From: JADJWR01 sp963847675
Lineage (GTDB): Bacteria; Pseudomonadota; Gammaproteobacteria; Burkholderiales; Burkholderiaceae_F
Direction of reading: 5' to 3'
NCBI GenBank assembly: GCA_963847675.1
Contig: CAWKAP010000011.1
Coordinates: forward strand, 186,001 to 250,000
DNA: 64,000 nucleotides
The notes beneath the pieces are model-generated. The model was not told the origin of the DNA. It worked only from the letters and a program-made list of their open reading frames with translations, and made no database searches. Every line of letters begins with the position of its first letter. Within the stretch, counting starts at the first letter, position 1. The position numbers were made by a program, and so were the translations under genes. Below are positions 20,376-28,205 of this stretch, piece by piece.

Positions 20376-21230
20376 GTGAAGCTCGCCGGCTTCGAGGTCG
20401 GACTCGACAAACCCCTGTTCCTGATCGCCGGCCCCTGTGTGGTCGAGAGCGAGCAGCTTCAGATCGACGTCGCCGGGCAGCTGAAGGAGACCACCGCGCA
20501 CCTCGGCATCCCGTTCGTCTTCAAGTCGAGCTACGACAAGGCCAATCGTTCCTCGGGGAGCAGCTTCCGCGGCCTCGGCATCGATGAAGGGCTGCGCGTG
20601 CTGGCCGAAGTGAAGCGCCAGATCGGCGTTCCGGTGCTGACCGACGTGCACTCCGAGGCCGAGCTGCCGGCGGTCACGCCGGTGGTCGACGCCATCCAGA
20701 CGCCGGCCTTCCTCTGTCGCCAGACCGACTTCATCCGCGCCTGCGCGCAGGCCGGCCCGCCGGTGAACATCAAGAAGGGCCAGTTCCTCGCGCCCGGCGA
20801 CATGAAGAACGTGATCGACAAGGCGCGCCAGGCCGCGCGCGAGGCGGGCCTGCCGGAAGACCGCTTTCTCGCCTGCGAGCGCGGCGTCAGCTTCGGCTAC
20901 AACAATCTCGTCAGCGACATGCGCTCGCTGGCGATCATGCGCGACACCGGCGCGCCGGTCGTCTTCGACGCCACCCACTCGGTGCAGCTTCCGGGCGGGC
21001 AGGGCACCTCGAGCGGCGGCCAGCGCGAGTTCGTGCCGGTGCTGGCACGCGCGGCGGTGGCGGTCGGCGTCGCCGGACTGTTCATGGAGACGCACCCCGA
21101 TCCCGCGAAGGCCCTGTCCGACGGCCCCAACGCCGTGCCGCTGGATCGGATGCAGGAGCTTCTCGAAACGCTTCTCGAGCTCGACCGCGTCACCAAGCGC
21201 CGCGGCTTCATCGAGGCCGACTTCCACTGA
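20376..21230 (+). CDS. kdsA: 3-deoxy-8-phosphooctulonate (KDO-8-P) synthase
   Basis: Condenses arabinose 5-phosphate with phosphoenolpyruvate to KDO 8-phosphate, for the lipopolysaccharide inner core. 284 residues, typical. Signature segments: LFLIAGPCVVESEQL (~14-28), FKSSYDKANRSS (~53-64), KKGQFLAPGDM (~136), FGYNNLVSDM (~171) and DATHSVQLPGGQG (~200). The conserved Asn in KANRSS with no Cys at the metal site region suggests the metal-independent class, but I am not certain. GTG start at 20376 after GCGAGGGG. Second gene of the pyrG-kdsA-eno run. Confidence 0.96.
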   Translation: MKLAGFEVGLDKPLFLIAGPCVVESEQLQIDVAGQLKETTAHLGIPFVFKSSYDKANRSSGSSFRGLGIDEGLRVLAEVKRQIGVPVLTDVHSEAELPAVTPVVDAIQTPAFLCRQTDFIRACAQAGPPVNIKKGQFLAPGDMKNVIDKARQAAREAGLPEDRFLACERGVSFGYNNLVSDMRSLAIMRDTGAPVVFDATHSVQLPGGQGTSSGGQREFVPVLARAAVAVGVAGLFMETHPDPAKALSDGPNAVPLDRMQELLETLLELDRVTKRRGFIEADFH

Positions 21231-21274
21231 AATCGGGGTCAGACTCCAATTTTCTCTTTCCGGAATCCCTGCCG

Positions 21275-21580
21275 ATGCCCGCCGCCTACGTGATCGTCGA
21301 AATGAAGATCTCCGACCCGGAGCGCTACAAGCAGTACATGGCCGCGGCGCCGAGCACGATCGCCGCCGCTGGCGGCGAGTACCTGGTGCGCGGCGGGCAT
21401 CACGAGACGCTCGAGGGAGACTGGCAACCGGCGCGCGTGGCCGTGCTCAGGTTTCCGAGCCTCGAGCAGGCGAAGGGCTGGTATGACGGCGAGCTGTATC
21501 GCGCCGCGCGCGCCAACCGCCTCGGCGCGACCGAGTACTTCAACATGATCGTCGTCGAAGGCGTGGCACCGTCCGTCTGA
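21275..21580 (+). CDS. DUF1330 family protein
   Basis: Small cytoplasmic protein (101 aa) of the DUF1330 family, which has a dimeric ferredoxin-like barrel; function unknown. Family markers: AAYVIVEMKISDPERYKQY (~3-21), the GGEYLVRGG centre (~35-43) and FPSLEQAKGWYDGELYRAA (~61-79). The last contains the conserved Trp-Tyr. It sits between kdsA and eno, an insertion into that order also common in betaproteobacteria. The short leader 21231-21274 holds an ATCCCTGCCG stretch but no clear ribosome-binding site. Confidence 0.87.
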   Translation: MPAAYVIVEMKISDPERYKQYMAAAPSTIAAAGGEYLVRGGHHETLEGDWQPARVAVLRFPSLEQAKGWYDGELYRAARANRLGATEYFNMIVVEGVAPSV

Positions 21581-21624
21581 ACGCGCGATCGAGACACCAA
21601 CGACAACCACACCACCCAGGAACC

Positions 21625-22908
21625 ATGTCCGCCATCGTTGACATCATCGGCCGCGAGATCCTCGATTCGCGCGGCAACCCCACCGTCGAATGCGACGTGC
21701 TGCTCGAGTCCGGCGCGATGGGCCGCGCTGCGGTGCCGAGCGGCGCCTCGACCGGATCGCGCGAGGCGATCGAGCTGCGCGACGGCGACAAGGGCCGTTA
21801 CCTCGGCAAGGGCGTGCTCAACGCCGTCGAGCACATCAACACCGAGATCTCCGAGGCGGTGATGGGCCTGGAGGCCAACGAGCAGGCCTTCCTCGACCAC
21901 ACGCTGATCGATCTCGACGGCACGGAGAACAAGTCGCGCCTCGGCGCCAACGCCATGCTCGCGGTGTCGATGGCGGTGGCCAAGGCGGCGGCCGAGGAGG
22001 CCGGGCTGCCGCTGTACCGGTACTTCGGCGGCAGCGGCGGCATGCAGCTGCCGGTGCCGATGATGAACGTGATCAACGGCGGCGCGCATGCCAACAACAA
22101 CCTCGACCTGCAGGAGTTGATGATCATCCCGGTCGGTGCGCCGAGCTTTGCCGAGGCGGTGCGCTACGGTGCCGAGGTGTTCCACGCGCTGAAGAAGATC
22201 ATCCACGACCAAGGGATGAGCACGGCGGTCGGCGACGAGGGCGGCTTTGCGCCCAACGTGAAGAGCCACGAGGCGGCAATCCAGCTGATCCTGCAGGCGA
22301 TCGACAAGGCCGGCTACGAGGCCGGCACGCAGATCGCCATCGGCCTGGACTGCGCCTCGAGCGAGTTCCACAAGGACGGCAAGTACCGGCTCGACGGCGA
22401 AGGCCTGGTGCTCGACGCGGCCGGCTTCACCAGCCTGCTCGGCACCTGGTGCGACAAGTACCCGATCATCTCGATCGAGGACGGCATGGCCGAAGGCGAC
22501 TGGGACGGCTGGGCGCACCTGACGCAGGCACTCGGCCGCAAGGTGCAACTGGTCGGCGACGATCTGTTCGTCACCAACACGCGCATCCTGCGCGAAGGCA
22601 TCGCCAAAGGCATCGCCAACTCGATCCTGATCAAGATCAACCAGATCGGCACGCTGACCGAGACCTTCGCCGCGATCGAAATGGCCAAGCGCGCCGGCTA
22701 TACGGCGGTGATCAGCCATCGTTCCGGCGAGACCGAGGACAGCACGATCGCCGATATCGCGGTCGGCACCAACGCGGGCCAGATCAAGACCGGCTCGATG
22801 AGCCGCTCCGACCGCATCGCCAAGTACAACCAGCTGCTGCGCATCGAGGAGGACCTCGGCGACATCGCCAGCTATCCCGGCCGCGGCGCGTTCTACAGCG
22901 TGCGCTGA
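21625..22908 (+). CDS. eno: Enolase
   Basis: Converts 2-phosphoglycerate to phosphoenolpyruvate in glycolysis; also a degradosome partner in some bacteria. 427 residues, normal. Seen: the opening IVDIIGREILDSRGNPTVE, PSGASTGSREA (~36-46), catalytic E in EVFHALKKII and DEGGFAPN (~204-211), metal ligands in DCASSEF (~240), ISIEDGMAEGDWDGW (~283) and GDDLFVTN (~312), and the signature IKINQIGTLTET (~335) and SHRSGETEDSTIAD (~368). All catalytic positions look intact. It precedes ftsB by 8 bp, the standard order. Confidence 0.98.
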   Translation: MSAIVDIIGREILDSRGNPTVECDVLLESGAMGRAAVPSGASTGSREAIELRDGDKGRYLGKGVLNAVEHINTEISEAVMGLEANEQAFLDHTLIDLDGTENKSRLGANAMLAVSMAVAKAAAEEAGLPLYRYFGGSGGMQLPVPMMNVINGGAHANNNLDLQELMIIPVGAPSFAEAVRYGAEVFHALKKIIHDQGMSTAVGDEGGFAPNVKSHEAAIQLILQAIDKAGYEAGTQIAIGLDCASSEFHKDGKYRLDGEGLVLDAAGFTSLLGTWCDKYPIISIEDGMAEGDWDGWAHLTQALGRKVQLVGDDLFVTNTRILREGIAKGIANSILIKINQIGTLTETFAAIEMAKRAGYTAVISHRSGETEDSTIADIAVGTNAGQIKTGSMSRSDRIAKYNQLLRIEEDLGDIASYPGRGAFYSVR

Positions 22909-22916
22909 GAGGCAGG

Positions 22917-23240
22917 ATGCGCTGGGTCGTCTGGACCATGTTTGCGCTGCTGCTGCTGGTGCAGTGGCCGCTGTGGTTCGGCAAGGGCGGCTGGCTGCGC
23001 GTGTGGGAACTGCGGCGGGCGATCGCCGCGCAGCAGGACCACAACGCCGCGCTCTCCGCAAGCAACGGCGTGCTGGCGGCCGAGGTGCGCAGCCTGAAGG
23101 ACGGCCGCGAGGCGATCGAGGAGCGGGCGCGGCAGGAATTGCACATGACCCGCGGCGACGAAATCCTGTTCCAGGTGGTCCGGCCCGAAGCGGACCGCGC
23201 GGACTCGGCGCCGACTGCGGACGCCTCGCCGGGCAAATAG
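22917..23240 (+). CDS. ftsB: Cell division protein FtsB
   Basis: Bitopic divisome protein (107 aa) that bridges FtsL and FtsQ. One N-terminal transmembrane helix (~3-20, WVVWTMFALLLLVQWPLWF) is followed by a coiled-coil heptad region (ELRRAIAAQQDHNAAL to ~65). The conserved C-terminal part has REAIEERARQELHMTRGDE (~72-90). Directly after eno (8 bp), the standard position. A short Ala/Asp-rich tail ends the protein. The ATG has GAGAGGCAGG upstream. Confidence 0.93.
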   Translation: MRWVVWTMFALLLLVQWPLWFGKGGWLRVWELRRAIAAQQDHNAALSASNGVLAAEVRSLKDGREAIEERARQELHMTRGDEILFQVVRPEADRADSAPTADASPGK

Positions 23241-23336
23241 GCCGACGCGGCGGATCGGTGCCGCAGCCACCGCGTGCAGGGCCGGCACCGTCACCGGCGC
23301 TGACCGTGGCTGCAGCGCCCGTTCGAGGAGAAGAAG

Positions 23337-24638
23337 ATGAACCTGCATACCCTGCTGCGCCGGCGAGAGGCGGAAGGCAAGCCGCTGCGCGTCGGGCTGG
23401 TCGGTGCCGGCAAGTTCGGCTCGATGTATCTGTCACAGGTGCGGCACACGCCCGGCGTGCGGTTGTCGGCTGTCGCCGACCTCGATCCGGCGCGGGCACG
23501 TGCGGCACTGGCGCACGTGGGCTGGCCCGATGCCGTGATCGGCGCGGTGGCGTTCACCGATGACGCAATGGCGATGATCGGTCGCGACGACGTCGACATC
23601 GTCATCGACGCCACCGGGTCGCCGGCCGCCGGCATCGCGCACGTGCTGGCCTGCTGCGAGCGCGGCAAGCACATCGTGATGGTCAACGTCGAGGCCGACG
23701 CGCTCGCCGGACCGCTGCTCGCACAGCGCGCACGCGAGGCCGGCATCGTCTACTCGCTCGCCTACGGCGACCAGCCGGCGCTGATCTGCGAGATGGTCGA
23801 CTGGGCGCGCGCCTGCGCCTTCGAGGTGGTCGCCGCGGGCAAGGGCACCAAGTACCTGCCCGAGTACCACGCCTCGACGCCGGACACGATCTGGGGCTAC
23901 TACGGCATTACGCCGGAAGACGCGCGGCTCGGCGGGCTGAACCCGCAGATGTTCAACTCATTCCTGGACGGCACCAAGAGCGCGATCGAGATGTGCGCGG
24001 TGGCCAATGCCACCGGGCTGGCCGCGCCTTCGGGCCTGAGCTTTCCGCCGTGCGGCGTCGACGACCTGCCGCGCGTGCTGCGGCCGCGCACCGACGGTGG
24101 CGTGCTCGCGCAGCGCGGCCAGGTCGAGGTGATCTCCAGCCTCGAGCGCGACGGCAGCGCGGTGTTCCGCGACCTGCGCTGGGGCGTGTACGTCGTCTTC
24201 GCCGGCGGCAGCGACTACGTCGAACGCTGCTTTCGCGAGTACGGACTGAAGACCGATCCGAGCGGCGAGTTCTCCGCCCTGTACAAGCCTTATCACCTGA
24301 TCGGGCTGGAACTCGGCATCAGCGTGGCGAGCATCGGCTTGCGCGGCGAGCCCACCGGTACGCCGATCGCATTCAACGCCGACGTTGTCGCCACCGCCAA
24401 GCGCGCCCTGGCCGCCGGCGAAATGCTCGACGGCGAGGGCGGCTTCACCGTCTACGGCAAGCTGATGCCCGCGGAAGAGTCGCTGCGCCTGGGCGGCCTG
24501 CCCCTCGGCCTGGCGCACAACGTGAAGCTGAAGCGGGCAGTGGCCGCGGGCGAATCGGTGCGCTGGGACGACGTCGGGATCGACGAGACACAACTCGCCG
24601 TCCGCATGCGTCGCGAGATGGAACGGACGATGGCCTGA
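23337..24638 (+). CDS. NAD(P)-dependent dehydrogenase with SAF domain (homoserine-dehydrogenase-like)
   Basis: Soluble protein of 433 residues in the Gfo/Idh/homoserine-dehydrogenase superfamily. The nucleotide-binding motif is LVGAGKFGSMYLS (~20-32), followed by DATGSPAAG (~91). The middle domain has YGDQPALICEMVDWARACAF (~140-159). The C-terminal ~100 residues match a SAF domain (GEMLDGEGGFTVYGKLMPAEE, LGGLPLGLAHNVKLKRAVAAG), which in sugar-acid and sialic-acid enzymes binds substrate. Related proteins act in sugar-acid or apiose catabolism; I cannot name the substrate. No neighbours support a pathway. RBS GAGGAGAAG precedes the ATG. Confidence 0.75.
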   Translation: MNLHTLLRRREAEGKPLRVGLVGAGKFGSMYLSQVRHTPGVRLSAVADLDPARARAALAHVGWPDAVIGAVAFTDDAMAMIGRDDVDIVIDATGSPAAGIAHVLACCERGKHIVMVNVEADALAGPLLAQRAREAGIVYSLAYGDQPALICEMVDWARACAFEVVAAGKGTKYLPEYHASTPDTIWGYYGITPEDARLGGLNPQMFNSFLDGTKSAIEMCAVANATGLAAPSGLSFPPCGVDDLPRVLRPRTDGGVLAQRGQVEVISSLERDGSAVFRDLRWGVYVVFAGGSDYVERCFREYGLKTDPSGEFSALYKPYHLIGLELGISVASIGLRGEPTGTPIAFNADVVATAKRALAAGEMLDGEGGFTVYGKLMPAEESLRLGGLPLGLAHNVKLKRAVAAGESVRWDDVGIDETQLAVRMRREMERTMA

Positions 24639-24856
24639 TCCTGCGGTGCCGGCATGAGTGCCGGGCATTCGGGCGATGTGAACAGCCGACCCGCGTTCGC
24701 CTCGGCCTGAGTTGACCTGTAGACGCGAAGGCCGCAGGCGTCTCCAAAGCAGCGGCAGCAGTCGACCGTGCTGCGTCGGGCGAATGCTGCAGTCGGCCAC
24801 AAGCAGCCCGTTGCCTGCGTGACGAATGTCCTCCCTCCAGCGGTCGTCTGAACCAA
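24639..24856. other. Intergenic gap, no gene recognised
   Basis: Stretch between the SAF-domain dehydrogenase (plus strand) and the PEP-CTERM gene (minus strand). No ORF with supporting features, and no tRNA or structured RNA recognised. It ends in the terminator at 24857-24883. Confidence 0.4.
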
Positions 24857-24883
24857 CAAAAAGCCCGCGACATGGGCGGGCCT
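24857..24883 (-). terminator. Intrinsic terminator of the PEP-CTERM gene
   Basis: On the minus strand: GCCCGC-ccatgtc-GCGGGC followed by TTTTTG, an ideal stem with a T-run, starting 19 nt after the stop codon at 24902. The arms are also flanked by extra pairs. Confidence 0.85.
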
Positions 24884-24901
24884 GTCGTCAGGCGTTGCCG
24901 A

Positions 24902-25519
24902 TTACTGCTTGCGCTTACGCGTAGCGGCTAGAGCGGCGAGGCCGAGGCCGAGAAGGGCGAGGGTGCCGGGTTCGGGGACGACGGCGACGGCGACATCATC
25001 CAGTTGGAAGTAGGTCGGCTCGTGGCGCGCTCCGAAGCGCAGAACCGTGGAGGAACTCGTCGCCATGAGTCCAGTGAATTCGTACAGAGCGTAGTCAAAC
25101 CCCGAGAGATTGGTCTCGAACGTCACAAGGATGCCGCCCCACAACACCGCAAACTGGTTCGGAGTCGGCCCGAACTGATCACTATTTCGCAGCCAGTACG
25201 ACAAGTGGTAAGAGGCGCCCGGCGTCGTGGGCAGTGTTTGCTCTAGGTACCACAAGTCTGATGAGTCATTCGCAAACAGCGCAGCATAGGTGCCCGAGTG
25301 CTGGCTGAAAGAAAAATTAATGTTGAGTGCACAAAACGCCTGCCCGGCCTGGACGACAGTTAAGGGAGGCGAGCAAAAAGTGGTGCTGCCCGGCACGACG
25401 GTCCAGCCCGAGAGGTCGCCGGATTCAAATCCGCCGTTGGTCACCAAATTGGCGTGGGCTTGTGCGCCAATCACCAAAGCAGCAATTGCTACCAGAACTC
25501 GCAGGAGCTTCGCAGCCAT
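24902..25519 (-). CDS. PEP-CTERM sorting domain protein
   Basis: Exported protein (205 aa) with a signal peptide at 1-24 (LLRVLVAIAALVIGAQAHA) and a C-terminal PEP-CTERM tag: VPEPGTLALLGLGLAAL followed by the basic ATRKRKQ. Such tags are processed by exosortase and link proteins to exopolysaccharide production. The body (~25-180) has a jelly-roll-like pattern: NLVTNGGFESGDLSGWTV, YHLSYWLRN, FQLDDVAV. This resembles secreted carbohydrate-binding or surface proteins. The start at 25519 has GGAGG six bases upstream; a longer frame to 25555 lacks this. No exosortase gene is in the window. Confidence 0.9.
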   Translation of the reverse strand: MAAKLLRVLVAIAALVIGAQAHANLVTNGGFESGDLSGWTVVPGSTTFCSPPLTVVQAGQAFCALNINFSFSQHSGTYAALFANDSSDLWYLEQTLPTTPGASYHLSYWLRNSDQFGPTPNQFAVLWGGILVTFETNLSGFDYALYEFTGLMATSSSTVLRFGARHEPTYFQLDDVAVAVVPEPGTLALLGLGLAALAATRKRKQ

Positions 25520-25843
25520 GTGACCTCCCAATTTATGACCCAGCTTCTTAAGCAAGTTGCGGGCCTAGAATGCAACCTTATGATTTATTGAATAAATAAG
25601 TGTTGATACTCATGTAGGAACTGTAAGAAAAATCGACACCTACTCCACAACTTTTGGTGCATGTGAGTGACACGGCGATCCGGCCGCTGCTCAACGGCGG
25701 ACGAATAGGCTGTTGCTCCGATCTCGGGTGATCGGGACTATCAAAATTTCCGACGCCGAGGCAGCGGATTCATAGTCCGCCGCTCCCCGCCCGCACCGTG
25801 AACAACCGCGCCCTGCTTGCGGCGAGCCCGAGGCCGCTTAGTG

Positions 25844-25898
25844 AAGCGGTCAGATCACCGCGTTCTCCGCCGCCATCGAACTCTCCAGGTGACCGCTT
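25844..25898. repeat. Inverted repeat AAGCGGTCA ... TGACCGCTT
   Basis: AAGCGGTCA at 25844-25852 and its complement TGACCGCTT at 25890-25898, 9 bp arms 37 bp apart. Part of the same GCGGTCA motif set as 25957-25984. Confidence 0.5.
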
Positions 25899-25956
25899 CT
25901 CCTGAGACCCAACAGCCGCAGTGGGTCGACTACGGCTGCTGCTACTTCATGTCGGC

Positions 25957-25984
25957 ATGACCGCAAGCAGTCTTAGGCGGTCAT
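25957..25984. repeat. Hairpin ATGACCGC-n12-GCGGTCAT
   Basis: Perfect 8-bp inverted repeat with a 12-nt loop (AAGCAGTCTTAG). With the pair at 25844-25898 this gives four GCGGTCA copies, two per strand. From memory, GCGGTCATT-type palindromes are dispersed in betaproteobacterial intergenic DNA, so this may be a decayed copy. Confidence 0.5.
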
Positions 25985-26085
25985 TCAGGGCGACATGTCG
26001 AGCAACCTCGCCTCGCCGATCCCGATCGGCTGACGGCGACGAGAACGCGAGACGGACTGCCGGACAGGCCTTCGACTCAAGCCGC

Positions 26086-26997
26086 TCAGTGCCGCGTCGA
26101 CGCGTTCGCTTCCTGCGTCGTGCCAGAGGCGAACAAGTGGGCGACGTCGACCGCATCGAACGCGTAGCGTGTATTGCAGAAATCGCAGGTGATTTCGACG
26201 TTGCCGCGCTCGGCCAGGATCGAATCGACTTCTTCGCGCCCGAGCGCCAGCAGCATGCGGCCGCTGCGACTGCGCGAGCAGTTGCATTCGAACCGGGGCT
26301 CGACCGGCTCGAAGTGCTGCAGGCTCTCCTGCCAGTACAGCCGGTGCGCGAGCGCTGCGGGCTCGAGCGCCAGCAGTTCGTCGCGCGTCAGCGTCGCGGT
26401 CAGTGCGCCGACGCGGTCCCACGCGTCGACATCCGGCTTCGCCGCCGCGCCGCCGTCCTGCGGCAGCTTCTGCAGCAGCACGCCGGCGGCGGCGCCCTCG
26501 TCGGCAGCCAGCCACAGGCGCGATTCGGTCTGCTCGGACTGGCGCAGGTAGTTCTCGAGCACCGCCGCGATGGTCTCGCCGGCCAGCGGCACCACGCCCT
26601 GGTAGGGCTGCTGGCCCGGCCGGCGGCCGGTCGGATCGAGCGTGATCGCGCAGCGCGCATCGCCGTTCGGGTTGGTGAGCTGCTGCAGCGTGGCGCCATC
26701 ATCGATCGTCGCCGCCTCGCGCAGCTTGGCGGTGGCGCGCAGCCGCATTCCCGGCTGCACCTCGACCACCAGCAACCGCACCGGGCCGTTGCCCTGGACC
26801 TGCATGACGAGCGCGCCGTCGAACTTGATGTTGGCGGCCAGCAGCGCAGCGGCGGCGGTCATCTCGCCGAGCAGCCGTGCGACCGGCGCCGGGTAGCCGT
26901 GGTTGGCGACCATCTGCCGCCAGCTCGCCTGCAGCCGCACGATCTCGCCGCGCACCGGCGCGTCGCGGAACAGGAACTTCAGCAGCGTGTCGCTCAT
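26086..26997 (-). CDS. hslO: Hsp33 redox-regulated chaperone
   Basis: Cytoplasmic holdase chaperone (303 aa), activated by oxidation that releases zinc. N-terminal substrate-binding domain: LKFLFRDAPVRGEIVRLQ, the family opening, plus AAALLAANIKFDGALVMQVQ (~51-70). The C-terminal zinc centre has the CxC motif in FECNCSRSRS (~240) and the CxxC motif in ITCDFCNTRYAF (~273), all four Cys present. The ORF extends upstream as an unrelated frame; the ATG at 26997 gives the family N-terminus. It lies 17 bp after the gamma-carbonic-anhydrase-like gene on the same strand. Confidence 0.94.
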   Translation of the reverse strand: MSDTLLKFLFRDAPVRGEIVRLQASWRQMVANHGYPAPVARLLGEMTAAAALLAANIKFDGALVMQVQGNGPVRLLVVEVQPGMRLRATAKLREAATIDDGATLQQLTNPNGDARCAITLDPTGRRPGQQPYQGVVPLAGETIAAVLENYLRQSEQTESRLWLAADEGAAAGVLLQKLPQDGGAAAKPDVDAWDRVGALTATLTRDELLALEPAALAHRLYWQESLQHFEPVEPRFECNCSRSRSGRMLLALGREEVDSILAERGNVEITCDFCNTRYAFDAVDVAHLFASGTTQEANASTRH

Positions 26998-27014
26998 TCG
27001 CGCCGAGGCCGCGC

Positions 27015-28069
27015 TCAGGCAGCGCGGCGCGACGCCGCCTCGACCTGTGCCCGCTTCAGTTCGGCGGCGTAGTCGCAGTAGGTGATGATGGTCTCGAGCA
27101 CCAGCGCCTTCTTGCGCTTGTCGAGCACCGTGAGCTGGCGCGCCGGCTGGCCGCCCCACAGGAAGCCGCTGGCGAGCACCTGGCCCGGCGTGGTCGTCGC
27201 TCCGGCGGCGAGGAAGACGTCGTCCTCGGCGACGGTGCCCGGCGCGACCCGGCTGCCGATGCCGATCAGGCAGCGGTCGCCGATCGTGCATTGCGCCAGT
27301 TCGACGTTGTGGCCGATCGTGCTGTCCACGCCGATGCGGATCGCGCCGCGGCCGGTCGTCAGGACCGAGTTGTCCTGCACGTTGCTGCGGTCGCCGATGG
27401 CGATTTCGCCGCCGGTCGCGTCGAGCCGGCAGCCGTACCAGATGCTGCTTTTCTCGGCGGCGTGGATCGGCCCGCGCAGCAGCGCGGTGTTGGCGACGAA
27501 CGCGGTCGGGTCGAAGACGCCCTCCGCGAGGTGGCCTGCCTCCCACTCGCCCGCGGCGGCTTCGTTGCGCGCGCGCAGCGCGTCGCGTCGCGCGGCAAGT
27601 TCTCCCGGTTGCAGTTCACGGACCGGCTTGGCCGGCCGGCCGGCGTAGAGCCAGCCGCCCTGCAACTGGCTGCGCGAGAACACCACGCTGCCTGCCTCGA
27701 TCACGCTGCCCGATTCGACGACCGCGCCGTCGAGGACCACGCAGTCCTGCGTCGATCACGCAGTCGTCGTGCACGGTGCAGGCGTGCACGACCGCGTTGG
27801 CGCCGACCGTGACGCGGTGGCCGATCAGCGCCGGATAGACGTCGTGGGCGATGTGCACGGTCGAGCCGCGCCCCATGTGCAGGTCGTCGCCGCCGCGCAT
27901 GTAATGGCCGTCGGCACGGATGACGACCCCGGCACCGAGCCAGGCATCGACGGCCGAGCGTGATGCGTCCGACCAGCGCGTGGCCGGCCGCCGCGTGACG
28001 GGGTAGGCCGGCGAGTTCGGGCGAGGTGCCGCCGTAGGGCAGCAGATTGAGTGCAGTCTGGGCGGTCAT
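27015..28069 (-). CDS. Double gamma-carbonic-anhydrase-like hexapeptide protein (two frameshifts)
   Basis: Left-handed beta-helix protein with two gamma-carbonic-anhydrase-like units in tandem, about 350 residues when repaired. It starts MTAQTALNLLPYGG at 28069. Unit 1: ITLGR-DAWLGAGVVIRADG, then GSTVHIAHDVYPALIGHRV and ANAVVHACTVHDDCVI. Unit 2: SSIWYGCRLDATGGEIAIGD, VQDNSVLTTG, VDSTIGHNVELAQCTI and YAGRPAKPVREL between them. Frame breaks near 27950 and near 27747; removal of one base at each restores the reading. Zinc-ligand His (HIAHDV, TIGHNV) are partly kept, so carbonic anhydrase activity is uncertain. A true pseudogene is possible but less likely. Confidence 0.72.
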
Positions 28070-28205
28070 TGGAGAGATCTGCGTCGGGTCCTGGCCCGGA
28101 ATGCGCCGCTATCGGCGCGGTGCATGTCCACAGGACATGGGGGCACGATGCTCGATGGGCAAGGGTAACGCAGCCTTGAGGGTGGCTCGGCGGCGGTCTT
28201 CGGTG

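Larger units (their letters stand above)
25520..26085. other. 566-bp gene-free region with AT-rich patch and repeats
   Basis: Between the PEP-CTERM start and the hslO stop. Just upstream of the PEP-CTERM gene, 25556-25670 is noticeably AT-rich against the surroundings (TTATTGAATAAATAAG), probably its promoter region. From 25680 the base composition returns to the local average. GCGGTCA occurs in both orientations at 25844-25898 and 25957-25984. I see no ORF with support, no tRNA and no IS ends. Confidence 0.5.

Noticed and set aside
25520..26085. Possible insertion sequence or integrase remnant
   Set aside because: No transposase fragment, no terminal repeats and no target duplication seen; only short palindromes.
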